Both the position numbers and the translations under genes were made by a program. Shown piece by piece: positions 25,368 through 33,983 of a stretch of DNA of 64,000 bases. The notes under the pieces were generated by a model, which was given only the letters and a program-made list of their open reading frames with translations, ran no database searches and was not told the DNA's origin. Position 1 is the first letter of the stretch; each line of letters begins with the position of its first letter. Source of the stretch: Reclinomonas americana ATCC 50394 (taxonomy: Eukaryota > Jakobida > Jakobea > Jakobida); contig PS015009.1 of assembly GCA_048213135.1 (NCBI GenBank), positions 1,364,001 to 1,428,000 on the forward strand. Direction: 5' to 3'.

Positions 25368-26792
25368 ATGGAAAAGAAATACAAACGCAAAGAGTTCCTG
25401 AAGATGGCCATACTGGCCAACGCCGCCCTGTATGCCAAACCCCTGCTGGGTTTCGGCCATTCCTTTTTATCTGAACCCGCGCAGGCCGATGGTGTGATCT
25501 ATTACCGCAAAGGAGAAGCCCTTTATGAAGAATTACGTAAAGGATTCAATAAACGGATTGATAAATTTCCGCAGGTGATCGCCCTCTGCACCAGTGCTGT
25601 GGGCGTTTCGGAAGCGGTAAAATACGCCGCGGCCAATAAGCTGGCCGTAACCGTAAAAAGCGGGGGGCATTGCATGGAAGGTTTTTCCTGCAACGATGGC
25701 GGTATGGTGATCAACCTTTCGGGCATGAATACCGCCACGCTCAACGGCGAAACACTCAGTACCGGCCCCGGCGCCACGCTGGCCAGCCTGTACGATATAA
25801 TGCTGCCCAAGGGAAGGATCATACCCGGCGGGTCCTGTGCCGGCGTGGGTATTGGCGGACTCACCCTTGGCGGCGGCTATGGTTTGCTGGCCAGGAAATT
25901 TGGCCTTACCTGCGACAGCCTGCAGGAAGTGACCATGGTGGATGGCCGCGGAAATATCGTAAGCTCGGCCAGTAATAAAGAATTACTCTGGGCCTGCAAA
26001 GGCGGCGGCAATGGCAATTTCGGCGTCATCACTTCCATGAAATTCAAAACACACCCCGCGCCTGCCACCCTGCAGAGTTATCGTTTCAAATCATTTAAAG
26101 TAAATACCGAAAAAGCGAAAAGCATATTGCAGCAATGGTTCTCTGTATCCGCAAAACTGCCGCCGTCCTGCTTTTCAGCCTATGTGCTGAATGGGAAAAC
26201 GGTGTACATCCTGCTGACCAACGCCGATAAAGAAGACGCTGTGGTTGCAGACGCGGTGAAGCTGTTGTCGGGTATTTCCGAAAAAACGACGAAAACAAAA
26301 CCACAACCCCTGTCACCAGCATTGAAGGTTTTTTATGGCAGAAGAGATCCGCTGTATTTTAAGAATGCCTCGGCGGGATTGTATAAAAACTTTGAACAGG
26401 TGGCGCCGTGTATTGATAAGGTAATTGATATCGTGCTGTCCACACCCGGCATGATCTACCAGGTGAATACGCTGGGTGGTAATATCCAGCGCCCCGAGCT
26501 GGAACCCACATCCGCATTTCCGCACCGGGCCTTTCCCTTTTTCTCCGAATTGCAGACCTACTGGGACACACCCAAACAGGCGCCGCGGTTACTGGAACGT
26601 TTCCAGCAGGTACAATCCATTTTTACAGCGCAGGGCATTACAGCACAATACCGCAATTACCCCGATGTTAATTTCAGCAACTGGGAAACGGCTTATTACG
26701 GCAATAACTACCGCCGCCTGCAACAGGTGAAGAACAAATTTGACCCCGACAACCTGTTTCGTGGTGATCAGGCCCTGCGGAATGGAAAATGA
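25368..26792 (+). CDS. FAD-linked oxidase with berberine-bridge (BBE) C-terminus
   Basis: This 474-residue flavoprotein has an N-terminal signal-like region with a basic start (KKYKRKEFLKMAILANAAL). A PCMH-type FAD domain contains KSGGHCMEG (H101) and GGSCAGVGIGGLTLGGGYGLLARKFGL (C157). That His/Cys pair is the signature for bicovalent FAD attachment in BBE-like sugar and alcohol oxidases. The C-terminus has the BBE strand NWETAYYGNNYRRLQQVKNKFDPDNLFRGDQAL. Oxidation of a sugar or alcohol outside the cytoplasm is inferred; the substrate is unknown. It stands alone on the plus strand. Confidence 0.88.
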   Translation: MEKKYKRKEFLKMAILANAALYAKPLLGFGHSFLSEPAQADGVIYYRKGEALYEELRKGFNKRIDKFPQVIALCTSAVGVSEAVKYAAANKLAVTVKSGGHCMEGFSCNDGGMVINLSGMNTATLNGETLSTGPGATLASLYDIMLPKGRIIPGGSCAGVGIGGLTLGGGYGLLARKFGLTCDSLQEVTMVDGRGNIVSSASNKELLWACKGGGNGNFGVITSMKFKTHPAPATLQSYRFKSFKVNTEKAKSILQQWFSVSAKLPPSCFSAYVLNGKTVYILLTNADKEDAVVADAVKLLSGISEKTTKTKPQPLSPALKVFYGRRDPLYFKNASAGLYKNFEQVAPCIDKVIDIVLSTPGMIYQVNTLGGNIQRPELEPTSAFPHRAFPFFSELQTYWDTPKQAPRLLERFQQVQSIFTAQGITAQYRNYPDVNFSNWETAYYGNNYRRLQQVKNKFDPDNLFRGDQALRNGK

Positions 26793-26888
26793 GGAATAAA
26801 GTATAAAAAGGAGATTTACTACTCTGGTAAACAACGGGTTGCATGTTCTCATTTTTTTTAGCGTATTTCGTGTACATAACCAGCCAAT

Positions 26889-28835
26889 TTGCAGCTATCG
26901 GTCATTATAGTGAATTACAACGTGAAGCATTTCCTGGAACAGTGCCTGTATTCTGTTCAGAAAGCCTGCCAGGGAATAGCCGCCGAAATTTTCGTGGTAG
27001 ACAACTGCTCCACCGATGGCAGCCGGGCCCTGCTGGAACCCCGGTTTCCCGGGGTACAGTTTACCTGGAACACCGCCAACACCGGTTTTGCGGCGGCCAA
27101 CAACCAGGCTGTAGCCAAAGCCAAGGGCGATTATATTCTTTTCCTGAACCCCGATACCATATTGCCGGAAGACTGTATACAAAAATGCATAGCCTTCTTT
27201 TTGAAAACACCACAAGCCGGCGCAGTGGGCGTGCGCATGATCGACGGCAGCGGAAAATTTCTCAAGGAAAGCAAACGGGCCTTTCCTTCACCGGCAACTT
27301 CTTTATATAAACTCTCCGGGCTGGCGCAACTTTTCCCGCGCTCCAAAACATTTGCCCGCTATCATCTCGGCCATCTGTCACAGCACTGCAATCACGAAGT
27401 GGATGTATTGGCAGGAGCGTACATGATGATCCCCAAACCCGTACTGGACAAAACCGGCAGCTTTGACGAAACCTTTTTTATGTACGGCGAAGACGTAGAC
27501 CTGAGCTACCGGATACAGCAGGCTGGTTACAGGAACTACTACCTCGCCGAAAGCACCATCATACATTTCAAAGGAGAAAGTACTAAGAAGGGCAGTTTGA
27601 ATTATGTACGGCTTTTCTATAAAGCGATGAGCCAGTTTGTGCGAAAACACTACAGCGGCAGTAAGGCCAGCCTGTTCATTTTACTGGTACAGCTGGCTAT
27701 CGCCGGCAGGGCTGTGCTGGCAATATTGGTAAAGCTGCTGGAACGGGCCGGGCTGTTCCTGCTCGACGCGGGCCTGATATTCATGAGCTTTCTTTTATCT
27801 AAATATTACTGGAGCCATGTGATACGCAATGATGTGAATTATTCTCCTAATGTACTCATCATCGCTTTTCCGGCCTTTACTCTTTTATTCCTGGTAGCTG
27901 CGTACTATGCCGGTCTTTACGACAAGGGATATCACCAGCGTCAGTTGGTGCGTTCTGCGGGAATTGCAGCACTTGTACTGCTGAGCAGCTATGCCCTGCT
28001 GCCGGAGCACCTCAGGTTCTCAAGGGGTATACTTGTGCTGGGCATAGTACTGTCCGTTCTGCTGATGAATTTTATGCGTATCATTTTTATCCGCGCCAAA
28101 CTACTGGAAACGACAGAAGGGTACGACGAAAAGAGGCAGACGATTATTGTAGCCAGTCAGCACGATTTTGAAGTGGCAAAAGGATTGATGAAAGGTGCAG
28201 ACATGCAGGAGCGAGTGCTGGGAAGGGTACATAATAATAATGACCGGGATGCGGAACAGGCGCTTGGCAGTATTGATCAGCTGCCTTACCTCATCAACCA
28301 TTATCCTGTTAAGGAGGTGGTGTTTTGCGAAGACGGGCTCAGCTTCAAAGAGATCATCGATGTAGTGGAGGAGTTACCGGAGGGCATCCGCAATAAATTT
28401 CATGCCTCGGGCAGCACCAGCATTGTGGGCAGCGACAGTAAAGATGTGGCGGGAGACTATGTCAGCGCGACAAAAAAATATGCGCTTGCCAAACCCATCA
28501 ACCGGCGCAATAAAAACCTGTTTGATGTATTACTTGCCCTTATCTTTCTTGTCCTGTTCCCTGTTCTCCTGTTTACTCAAAAAAAACCGGGCCGCTTTTT
28601 CCTGAACCTGTTGTCTGTTTTATTTCGTAAAAAGACATGGGTAGGGTATGCAGTAACACCCAGCCACCTGCCCCCGGTAAAAGATGCTATACTCACATCC
28701 ACCTCTTTGCCCGCCCGGCTGAATGAATTGCCCAGGGAAAGTCTCCTCATCACCGACGAGTGGTATGCCGCTAATTATTCCGTATATATAGATCTGCAAA
28801 AAGTATGGCGGGGATATCGCTACCTGTCTTACTGA
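26889..28835 (+). CDS. GT2 glycosyltransferase fused to a shortened sugar-phosphotransferase-like membrane module
   Basis: This 648-residue fusion starts with a GT2 domain (1-240): LSVIIVNYNVKHFL, VVDNCSTDGS, LFLNPDT (acidic motif at 87-89) and MYGEDVDLSYR (201-202). Five hydrophobic segments follow (about 261-400). A Rossmann-like segment (417-510) has the look of the cytoplasmic domain of WcaJ/WbaP polyprenyl-phosphate sugar transferases. The C-terminus has a membrane helix (546-563), VLFRKKTWVGYAV, and DEWYAANYSVYIDLQKVWRG, which resembles the end of the sugar transferase domain. The intervening catalytic segment of that family is not visible. The start is TTG. Predicted role: extracellular polysaccharide synthesis. 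Confidence 0.85.
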   Translation: MQLSVIIVNYNVKHFLEQCLYSVQKACQGIAAEIFVVDNCSTDGSRALLEPRFPGVQFTWNTANTGFAAANNQAVAKAKGDYILFLNPDTILPEDCIQKCIAFFLKTPQAGAVGVRMIDGSGKFLKESKRAFPSPATSLYKLSGLAQLFPRSKTFARYHLGHLSQHCNHEVDVLAGAYMMIPKPVLDKTGSFDETFFMYGEDVDLSYRIQQAGYRNYYLAESTIIHFKGESTKKGSLNYVRLFYKAMSQFVRKHYSGSKASLFILLVQLAIAGRAVLAILVKLLERAGLFLLDAGLIFMSFLLSKYYWSHVIRNDVNYSPNVLIIAFPAFTLLFLVAAYYAGLYDKGYHQRQLVRSAGIAALVLLSSYALLPEHLRFSRGILVLGIVLSVLLMNFMRIIFIRAKLLETTEGYDEKRQTIIVASQHDFEVAKGLMKGADMQERVLGRVHNNNDRDAEQALGSIDQLPYLINHYPVKEVVFCEDGLSFKEIIDVVEELPEGIRNKFHASGSTSIVGSDSKDVAGDYVSATKKYALAKPINRRNKNLFDVLLALIFLVLFPVLLFTQKKPGRFFLNLLSVLFRKKTWVGYAVTPSHLPPVKDAILTSTSLPARLNELPRESLLITDEWYAANYSVYIDLQKVWRGYRYLSY

Positions 28836-29935
28836 AAATGGATTAATTCCTCAATCGCTTCTTTGTGCTTCTCCGTAAAAGAAAAGCGCTCCGCAGTAAA
28901 CGGGAAATGTTGTATGCTTTCCTGTATCGTATGAAGTGCCAGGTTGTTTTGTGAGATGGATGCAAACCATCCCTTCTGCTGCAGGGTAAACGCCAGGTAT
29001 TCCTGTTCCGTTTGCCCGGGCGTAGGTATCAGGATGGCTTTTTTACCCAGCAGGACCAGGTCCATTACAGTGGTGTAACCGCTGCGGCAGATGACCATAT
29101 CCGCCGAAGCCAGCGCCATGCTTAACTCCTGTGAGTTGAGATGGTTATGAATGTTGATGTTCTTTCCGTAACCCGTAAGTGTTTCACTGCTGCCGGGCAG
29201 CCCCCGGATGAACAGGCAATTACCCGGGAATGCTTCCAGCTCTTTCAGCAGGATGCGCTCAAAAACCGAACGCTGCGGTTCCGGTCCGGAGATTAGCACA
29301 CAAAGGTCAACACTTCCGGGTGCTTCTTTTTTCTCCAGTCTCGAAAGCGGGCCCAGGTATTTTACAGGAATACGCGGAAGTTGTTCAGGATGAGAAAGTC
29401 GGCCGGCCAGGTTATCTGCCCCTTCAGCATCGGGCACCCAGCATTGCCGGAAACGGTTAATGTAACGGTAATTGATCTTTTGCAGTAGCCGGTTCAGCAG
29501 GCGGTTGCCTGTTTGTATGGATAACTGGTGGGTTATAAAAATACAGGGAAGCCCGCTGAGGTAAAGACCATACCGGTTATCGGAAATAACGGCGTCAATA
29601 CGAAGCAGCGCCGCGTTTTTTCGCAGCCATTTTTTTTCCCGGGAAACAGAACGCAGTATGCCGGGTACCTGCAGCAGCATAGCGGACACAAGACCGGCTT
29701 TTGTTTTACTGTACCGAATACGATAACCCCTGAGCGGAACGAATTCGGCGGTGGGAAACTCCTGCTGCAGCAAGGATTGAACAGCGCCTTCAGCAGCTAT
29801 AACCACTTCCACATTTCGGCTGAGCAGCTCCCTCACCAGGGGTATACAGCGGGTGGCATGGCCCAGGCCCCAGTCCAGCGGAGCCAGTAAAATCCTGCTT
29901 TTTTGAGGTTTTATGTTAAAATTCCCGCCATTCAT
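28829..29935 (-). CDS. MurG-like GT-B glycosyltransferase
   Basis: This 368-residue GT-B enzyme has the N-terminal glycine-rich loop LLAPLDWGLGHATRCIPLVREL and the C-terminal nucleotide-sugar-binding pattern LASADMVICRSGYTTVMDLVLLGKKAILIPTPGQTEQEYLA, as in family 28/MurG-like and UDP-GlcNAc-utilising transferases. VLISGPEPQRS starts the C-terminal domain. It is predicted to act at the cytoplasmic face in envelope glycan synthesis. It is not MurG itself because it lies outside a division cluster and has a divergent N-domain. It converges on the GT2 fusion with a 7-bp overlap. Confidence 0.85.
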   Translation of the reverse strand: MNGGNFNIKPQKSRILLAPLDWGLGHATRCIPLVRELLSRNVEVVIAAEGAVQSLLQQEFPTAEFVPLRGYRIRYSKTKAGLVSAMLLQVPGILRSVSREKKWLRKNAALLRIDAVISDNRYGLYLSGLPCIFITHQLSIQTGNRLLNRLLQKINYRYINRFRQCWVPDAEGADNLAGRLSHPEQLPRIPVKYLGPLSRLEKKEAPGSVDLCVLISGPEPQRSVFERILLKELEAFPGNCLFIRGLPGSSETLTGYGKNINIHNHLNSQELSMALASADMVICRSGYTTVMDLVLLGKKAILIPTPGQTEQEYLAFTLQQKGWFASISQNNLALHTIQESIQHFPFTAERFSFTEKHKEAIEELIHFQ

Positions 29936-29990
29936 CCCAACAGAACAATATTTATTTGTGAAAATAGTTTAATTTGGTAACGGAAAACAT

Positions 29991-30116
29991 ATGCAAAAAC
30001 TATTTAAAATCACATTACTGCTTACACTGCTGGTTAGTTTGATCGCTACCGGTTGTTCTTCATCCAAGAAAGGACAATGCGGTTGCCCGAACAAGCAGGG
30101 AATGGTAGGATATTAA
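29991..30116 (+). CDS. 41-residue Cys-containing lipoprotein
   Basis: This small frame starts at ATG 29991 and ends TAA 30116. A basic N-terminus (MQKLFK) and a Leu-rich core end in the lipobox IATGC, followed by SSSKKGQCGCPNKQGMVGY. A mature lipopeptide of about 20 residues with a CGC motif is predicted. It is well formed as a lipoprotein despite its size, and the next gene lies 26 bp downstream. The function is unknown; the CxC pair could bind metal. Confidence 0.65.
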   Translation: MQKLFKITLLLTLLVSLIATGCSSSKKGQCGCPNKQGMVGY

Positions 30117-30142
30117 GCAGTACAAAGAAAGGAGCCCTAACC

Positions 30143-30391
30143 ATGAACAATGCCAACCGGGACCTGCTCGTGTTGTTCAACCAGGAGTTGATGACTCCCC
30201 AAGCCATCGAACATGAAGTAGAAATGCTTCACCAGTTGTTGTATACCGTAGAGCGTATCGACAACCTTGTTATTGCACATGAAGTAATAGACCTCAACCG
30301 GTACCGTATCATTCACGCCCCCTTCCACATCCGTAATGTTTTCAGGCAGAGAGAACTGAAACCTTTTGTATTCCTGAACTGCAGGAACTGA
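30143..30391 (+). CDS. Small conserved-looking hypothetical protein
   Basis: This 82-residue soluble protein starts at ATG 30143, preceded by AAAGGAG (30127-30133), one of the few good Shine-Dalgarno sites seen here. An upstream in-frame start 90 bp earlier overlaps the small lipoprotein and is rejected. The composition is hydrophobic-helical (MTPQAIEHEVEMLHQLLYTVERI), then a His-rich stretch (YRIIHAPFHIRNVF) and a strand-like end (KPFVFLN). No family is recognised. It may be co-transcribed with the 41-residue lipoprotein. Confidence 0.6.
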   Translation: MNNANRDLLVLFNQELMTPQAIEHEVEMLHQLLYTVERIDNLVIAHEVIDLNRYRIIHAPFHIRNVFRQRELKPFVFLNCRN

Positions 30392-30404
30392 TCCCCTTTT
30401 TTAT

Positions 30405-31670
30405 TTATTTGAGTTTTTCGAGTGCCGACCGGAGCATGCCCAGCATTTCATCAATCTCTTCTTTTTTGCAGGTACCCACACTCAGCCTGTACCAGCTGCT
30501 GTCTGCCGCTGCGCCGAATGCATAAAAAGGTACTACCGCCAGTTTGGCTTCGTTGAGTATATAAGAAGTAACATCAGCCTGGTCTTTGAGTAAAGAACCA
30601 TCAGCTGTTGTTTTGCCGGCATAATCAATTTGTATGGTGAGATAAATAGCTGCTTCCGGCGATACGGCGTCTACCCTGAACCCGTCGCGTTTCAGTTGCT
30701 GGAACCCGTCGGCGATCCTTTGCAGGCGTTCTTCAATCTCTTTTTTGAAAGAGAGGAAATAGTTGTCAATGGCTTCTGTTTGTTTCAGGTAGGCGGCCAC
30801 GGCTATCTGCTCGGCCATAGGTGCCCATGCGCCAACGTGGCTGTTAATGGAACGCATTTTTACCAGAACGTCTGCAGGGCCTAAAGCCCAGCCCACCCTT
30901 ACACCGGTAGCGGCAAAAGCTTTGCTGATGCCATCTATAAAAATGGTGTAGGCTTTCATTTCGGGGCGCAGCGACACCGGATCGGCATGATGCGTATCAC
31001 CGAAAGTAAGCGTCCAGTAGATCTGGTCATACATCAGGTACAACTTCTTTTCTCCTTCTCCCCTGTTCTTATTCTCTTCAATTACCAGGTCGCATATTTT
31101 ACCCAGCTCTTCTTTACCAAACGTAGTACCGGTTGGGTTGAGCGGCGAACACAGCGACAGCAGGGATGCGCCTTTGATATGCGGGGCGATCTGCTCAGCG
31201 GTAAGCATGAATTTATTTTCGGGAAGAGCTTCCAGCATAACATGCTGCCCGTCGGTAAAATGAACGTAATGATTATTATTCCAGCTGGGCGCGGGGTAGA
31301 TCACTTTATCACCCGGGTCAACAATGGCCCGGTACAGGGAATAAATAAGCGGGCGGCCACCTGCGGCAATCAGTATTTCGGCGGGACTAAAGTGAATACC
31401 CTGGCGGGCTTCAATAAAAGCACTTACCGATTCACGAAGGGCAAGGTTACCTTCAGCTGCGGGGTAATTGGTATAACGGTTTTTATAAGCATCCACAATG
31501 GCGGCTTCCAGCTCGGCAGGTATGGGAAATAAGGCCGAGTCGAAATCACCGATTGTAAAATTATATATCCTTTCGCCCTGCCTGATCTTTTCTTTAATCG
31601 TAGCCCCCAGTCTCACGATCTCTGAGGCTTTCAGGGTTTCTGACAACTGACTTAATTTGCCGGAGCTCAT
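30405..31670 (-). CDS. Class I/II pyridoxal-phosphate aminotransferase
   Basis: This 421-residue fold-type I PLP enzyme contains NYPAAEGNLALRESVSAFIE, AGGRPLIYSLYRAI, SLCSPLNPTGTTF (substrate/PLP Asn) and FIDGISKAFAATGVRVGW, where the Lys of SKAFA is the predicted Schiff-base residue. The C-terminus ends with RLSVGTCKKEEIDEML, supplying the carboxylate-binding Arg. It belongs to the aspartate/aromatic aminotransferase group, but the exact substrate is not resolvable. The ATG at 31670 (MSSGKLSQLSETL) is chosen; a 61-residue upstream extension is not aminotransferase-like. Confidence 0.88.
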   Translation of the reverse strand: MSSGKLSQLSETLKASEIVRLGATIKEKIRQGERIYNFTIGDFDSALFPIPAELEAAIVDAYKNRYTNYPAAEGNLALRESVSAFIEARQGIHFSPAEILIAAGGRPLIYSLYRAIVDPGDKVIYPAPSWNNNHYVHFTDGQHVMLEALPENKFMLTAEQIAPHIKGASLLSLCSPLNPTGTTFGKEELGKICDLVIEENKNRGEGEKKLYLMYDQIYWTLTFGDTHHADPVSLRPEMKAYTIFIDGISKAFAATGVRVGWALGPADVLVKMRSINSHVGAWAPMAEQIAVAAYLKQTEAIDNYFLSFKKEIEERLQRIADGFQQLKRDGFRVDAVSPEAAIYLTIQIDYAGKTTADGSLLKDQADVTSYILNEAKLAVVPFYAFGAAADSSWYRLSVGTCKKEEIDEMLGMLRSALEKLK

Positions 31671-31689
31671 AACGTTTTGAATTGTGCTG

Positions 31690-31697
31690 CAAAAGTA
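31690..31697 (-). promoter_or_regulatory. -7 promoter box of the aminotransferase gene
   Basis: TACTTTTG on the minus strand matches TAnnTTTG and ends 19 nt before the ATG at 31670, supporting that start choice. Confidence 0.5.
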
Positions 31698-31700
31698 GAG

Positions 31701-31742
31701 GTAATGTGCGAATATCCCAATGCGATAATTCGCTAATGTGTT
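31701..31742. repeat. Degenerate intergenic GTGCGAAT-type repeat
   Basis: GTAATGTGCGAATATCCCAA is followed by TGCGATAATTCGCTAATGTG. These are variants of the words found at 17637, 23447 and 62024. Confidence 0.45.
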
Positions 31743-31926
31743 CACCTTAGAAAGGCCTGTAACCGGGGCTGAGCAACAATGCTTTATGAAAGACCCAGGC
31801 CATATGATGTTGATTATTGACCAGAAATGACACTTATCGGCTGCAGGGCGCACCTGTTAAACAATTCTCCGCATCAACTGATTTATTTATTAAATTGTTT
31901 GCCAAATCAGCAAAACCGCTCTCTTT

Positions 31927-33981
31927 ATGAAGAAAAAGATGATGGTCCTGCTTTCGGTGCTCTTCCTGCTGGCCACCGAAAACAGGGCACAGGTAGTCAG
32001 TGATGATGATGAAACCCTGGCTTACCAGCTCAAGAAAAAATATCCTGATGAAAGGACCGCCTGTGTCAGCAGTATTGAAGAATACGATTTCGACGTCAGC
32101 AAAGGCGATGGCAACGGCCCGGTAGTAACCGCCACCATGAACAAGAAGATCCAGTTCATTTCCCTTCGGGAAGCCTCCATGCAGCAATACGGCGAGTTCT
32201 ATGATAAGTTCTCCAGCATCAGCAGCATCAAACAGTTTTATAAATCGGGCCGTGGCTTTGCTGTTTACAAAACAAAAGCGCTGGATAAGTCAGCCACTTC
32301 GGGTGATATTTTTTATGACGACAGCCGCGTGAAATTTTTCAACATCATTATGCCCAAAATGGGACTGGTGTCGATGGTGGAAACAGAAAAAAAGATCAGG
32401 GATATCAAGTACCTCACGCGTACTTCGTTTCACAGTTATTATCCCATCAAGGAAAGGATCATACGTTTTAAAGTACCTTCTTATATCACCCTCGATCTGC
32501 GGGAGATCAATTTTGCCGGGTATAAAGTGGAGAAATCCACAGATACCGAAGGCAAGAAAACGGTATATACATTTAAGATGACCGATCTGCCGCCCATCCC
32601 CGGCGAAAGCAACGCCCTGCCGGTAAGCTATACAGCACCGCATGTGATCGTACTGCTTAAATCTTTCCAGGCAGAAGGACAGCAGCAAAAAGGTTTTCAG
32701 AATTCCGGCGACCTTTACAACTGGTACAACTACCTCTACAGCAAATGCGATAACCAGCCTTCGGTTTTCAAAAGCAAGACTGATGAACTCGTACGTGGAA
32801 AAAGCAACGACCTGGATAAAGTAAAAGCGATTTTCTACTGGGTGCAGGATAATATCCGTTATATCGCTTTTGAAGATGGTTATGCCGGCTTCATTCCGCA
32901 AACCGCACAGGAAGTGTATAAAAACAAATATGGTGATTGTAAAGGCATGGCCAACCTGACCACGGAAATGCTGAAGCAGGCTGGTCTTGATGCACACATG
33001 ACCTGGATAGGCACACGTCACCTGCCCTACGATTATTCTATCCCTTCACTTTGTGTGGATAACCACTGTATTTCTACCGTGTTTGTAGGCGGCAAACCCT
33101 ACTTCCTCGACGCTACAGAAAAATATGTGCCGCTGGGAGAATATGCCTACCGCATCCAGGGTAAGGAAGCGCTGGTTGGTAAAGGCAAAGACCACGAAAT
33201 ACTCAAAGTGCCTGTTGCCGATAAATCGCAGAACAAAATCCTTACCCAGGCCAGCTTTTCGCTGAACGATAATATCCTTAAAGGTCACCTGAAAGTAACC
33301 CTTACAGGAGAAGAGCGCACCGGGTTTCACCAGTATTACCACGACCTGCCCACCGACCGTAAAAAAGAATTCCTGCAAAGAGTGCTGGAATTTGGCAATG
33401 GCAACCTGGTGTCGACCAATGTAAAAACATCAGACCTCAACAATCGTGAAATACCCGTTGTAATTGAAGGCGACATTGACCTGAGCAATAATGTGATCAC
33501 CGATGAAAAAGAAGTATATGCCGGTATCGACTTCTTTCCGCGTAAGCTCACCAGTTTTATGCCCGATGATAAAAGGGTGAACCCATACGAATTCAACAGC
33601 GTTTATGTTGCCGAAGATGAAATAGAATTGAAAGTTCCCGGTTTCCGGATCAAGGATATACCCGAAGCAATTGACCAGCAAAGCGCCGATTATGGTTTTA
33701 AAGGCTCCTATTCCCAAACCGGGTCAACCATCCTGCTGAAAAAATCGCTCAGCATCAACACCGGTACCGTAAAGAAAGCGGACTTTGCCAACTGGAAATC
33801 GTTCCTGAAAAAACTGAAAGACTTCAACAACAATATTGTTACCGTGGAAAAAGACCCTAACTACGTAGCTCCCACGGAACAGCCGGTTAAAACAACCGCC
33901 CCGGCCAAAACAACAACCAAACCCGCCACCGCACCGGTAAAGAAGCCCGTGGCCAAACCAGCACCCGCTAAAAAACCCTGA
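31927..33981 (+). CDS. DUF3857/transglutaminase-like secreted protein, catalytic triad present
   Basis: This 684-residue protein has a signal peptide (MKKKMMVLLSVLFLLATENRAQ) and an N-terminal DUF3857-like beta domain. A transglutaminase-like core contains AIFYWVQDNIRYIAFEDGYAGFIPQTAQEVYKNKYGDCKGMAN (Cys338), VDNHCISTV (His380) and YFLDATEKY (Asp395). All three triad positions are filled. The tail is Pro/Lys/Thr-rich (PAKTTTKPATAPVKKP). Such proteins may act as periplasmic peptidases or amidases, but the substrate is unknown. The related gene at 33984 starts 2 bp after this stop codon, so the two are one operon. Confidence 0.87.
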   Translation: MKKKMMVLLSVLFLLATENRAQVVSDDDETLAYQLKKKYPDERTACVSSIEEYDFDVSKGDGNGPVVTATMNKKIQFISLREASMQQYGEFYDKFSSISSIKQFYKSGRGFAVYKTKALDKSATSGDIFYDDSRVKFFNIIMPKMGLVSMVETEKKIRDIKYLTRTSFHSYYPIKERIIRFKVPSYITLDLREINFAGYKVEKSTDTEGKKTVYTFKMTDLPPIPGESNALPVSYTAPHVIVLLKSFQAEGQQQKGFQNSGDLYNWYNYLYSKCDNQPSVFKSKTDELVRGKSNDLDKVKAIFYWVQDNIRYIAFEDGYAGFIPQTAQEVYKNKYGDCKGMANLTTEMLKQAGLDAHMTWIGTRHLPYDYSIPSLCVDNHCISTVFVGGKPYFLDATEKYVPLGEYAYRIQGKEALVGKGKDHEILKVPVADKSQNKILTQASFSLNDNILKGHLKVTLTGEERTGFHQYYHDLPTDRKKEFLQRVLEFGNGNLVSTNVKTSDLNNREIPVVIEGDIDLSNNVITDEKEVYAGIDFFPRKLTSFMPDDKRVNPYEFNSVYVAEDEIELKVPGFRIKDIPEAIDQQSADYGFKGSYSQTGSTILLKKSLSINTGTVKKADFANWKSFLKKLKDFNNNIVTVEKDPNYVAPTEQPVKTTAPAKTTTKPATAPVKKPVAKPAPAKKP

Positions 33982-33983
33982 TC

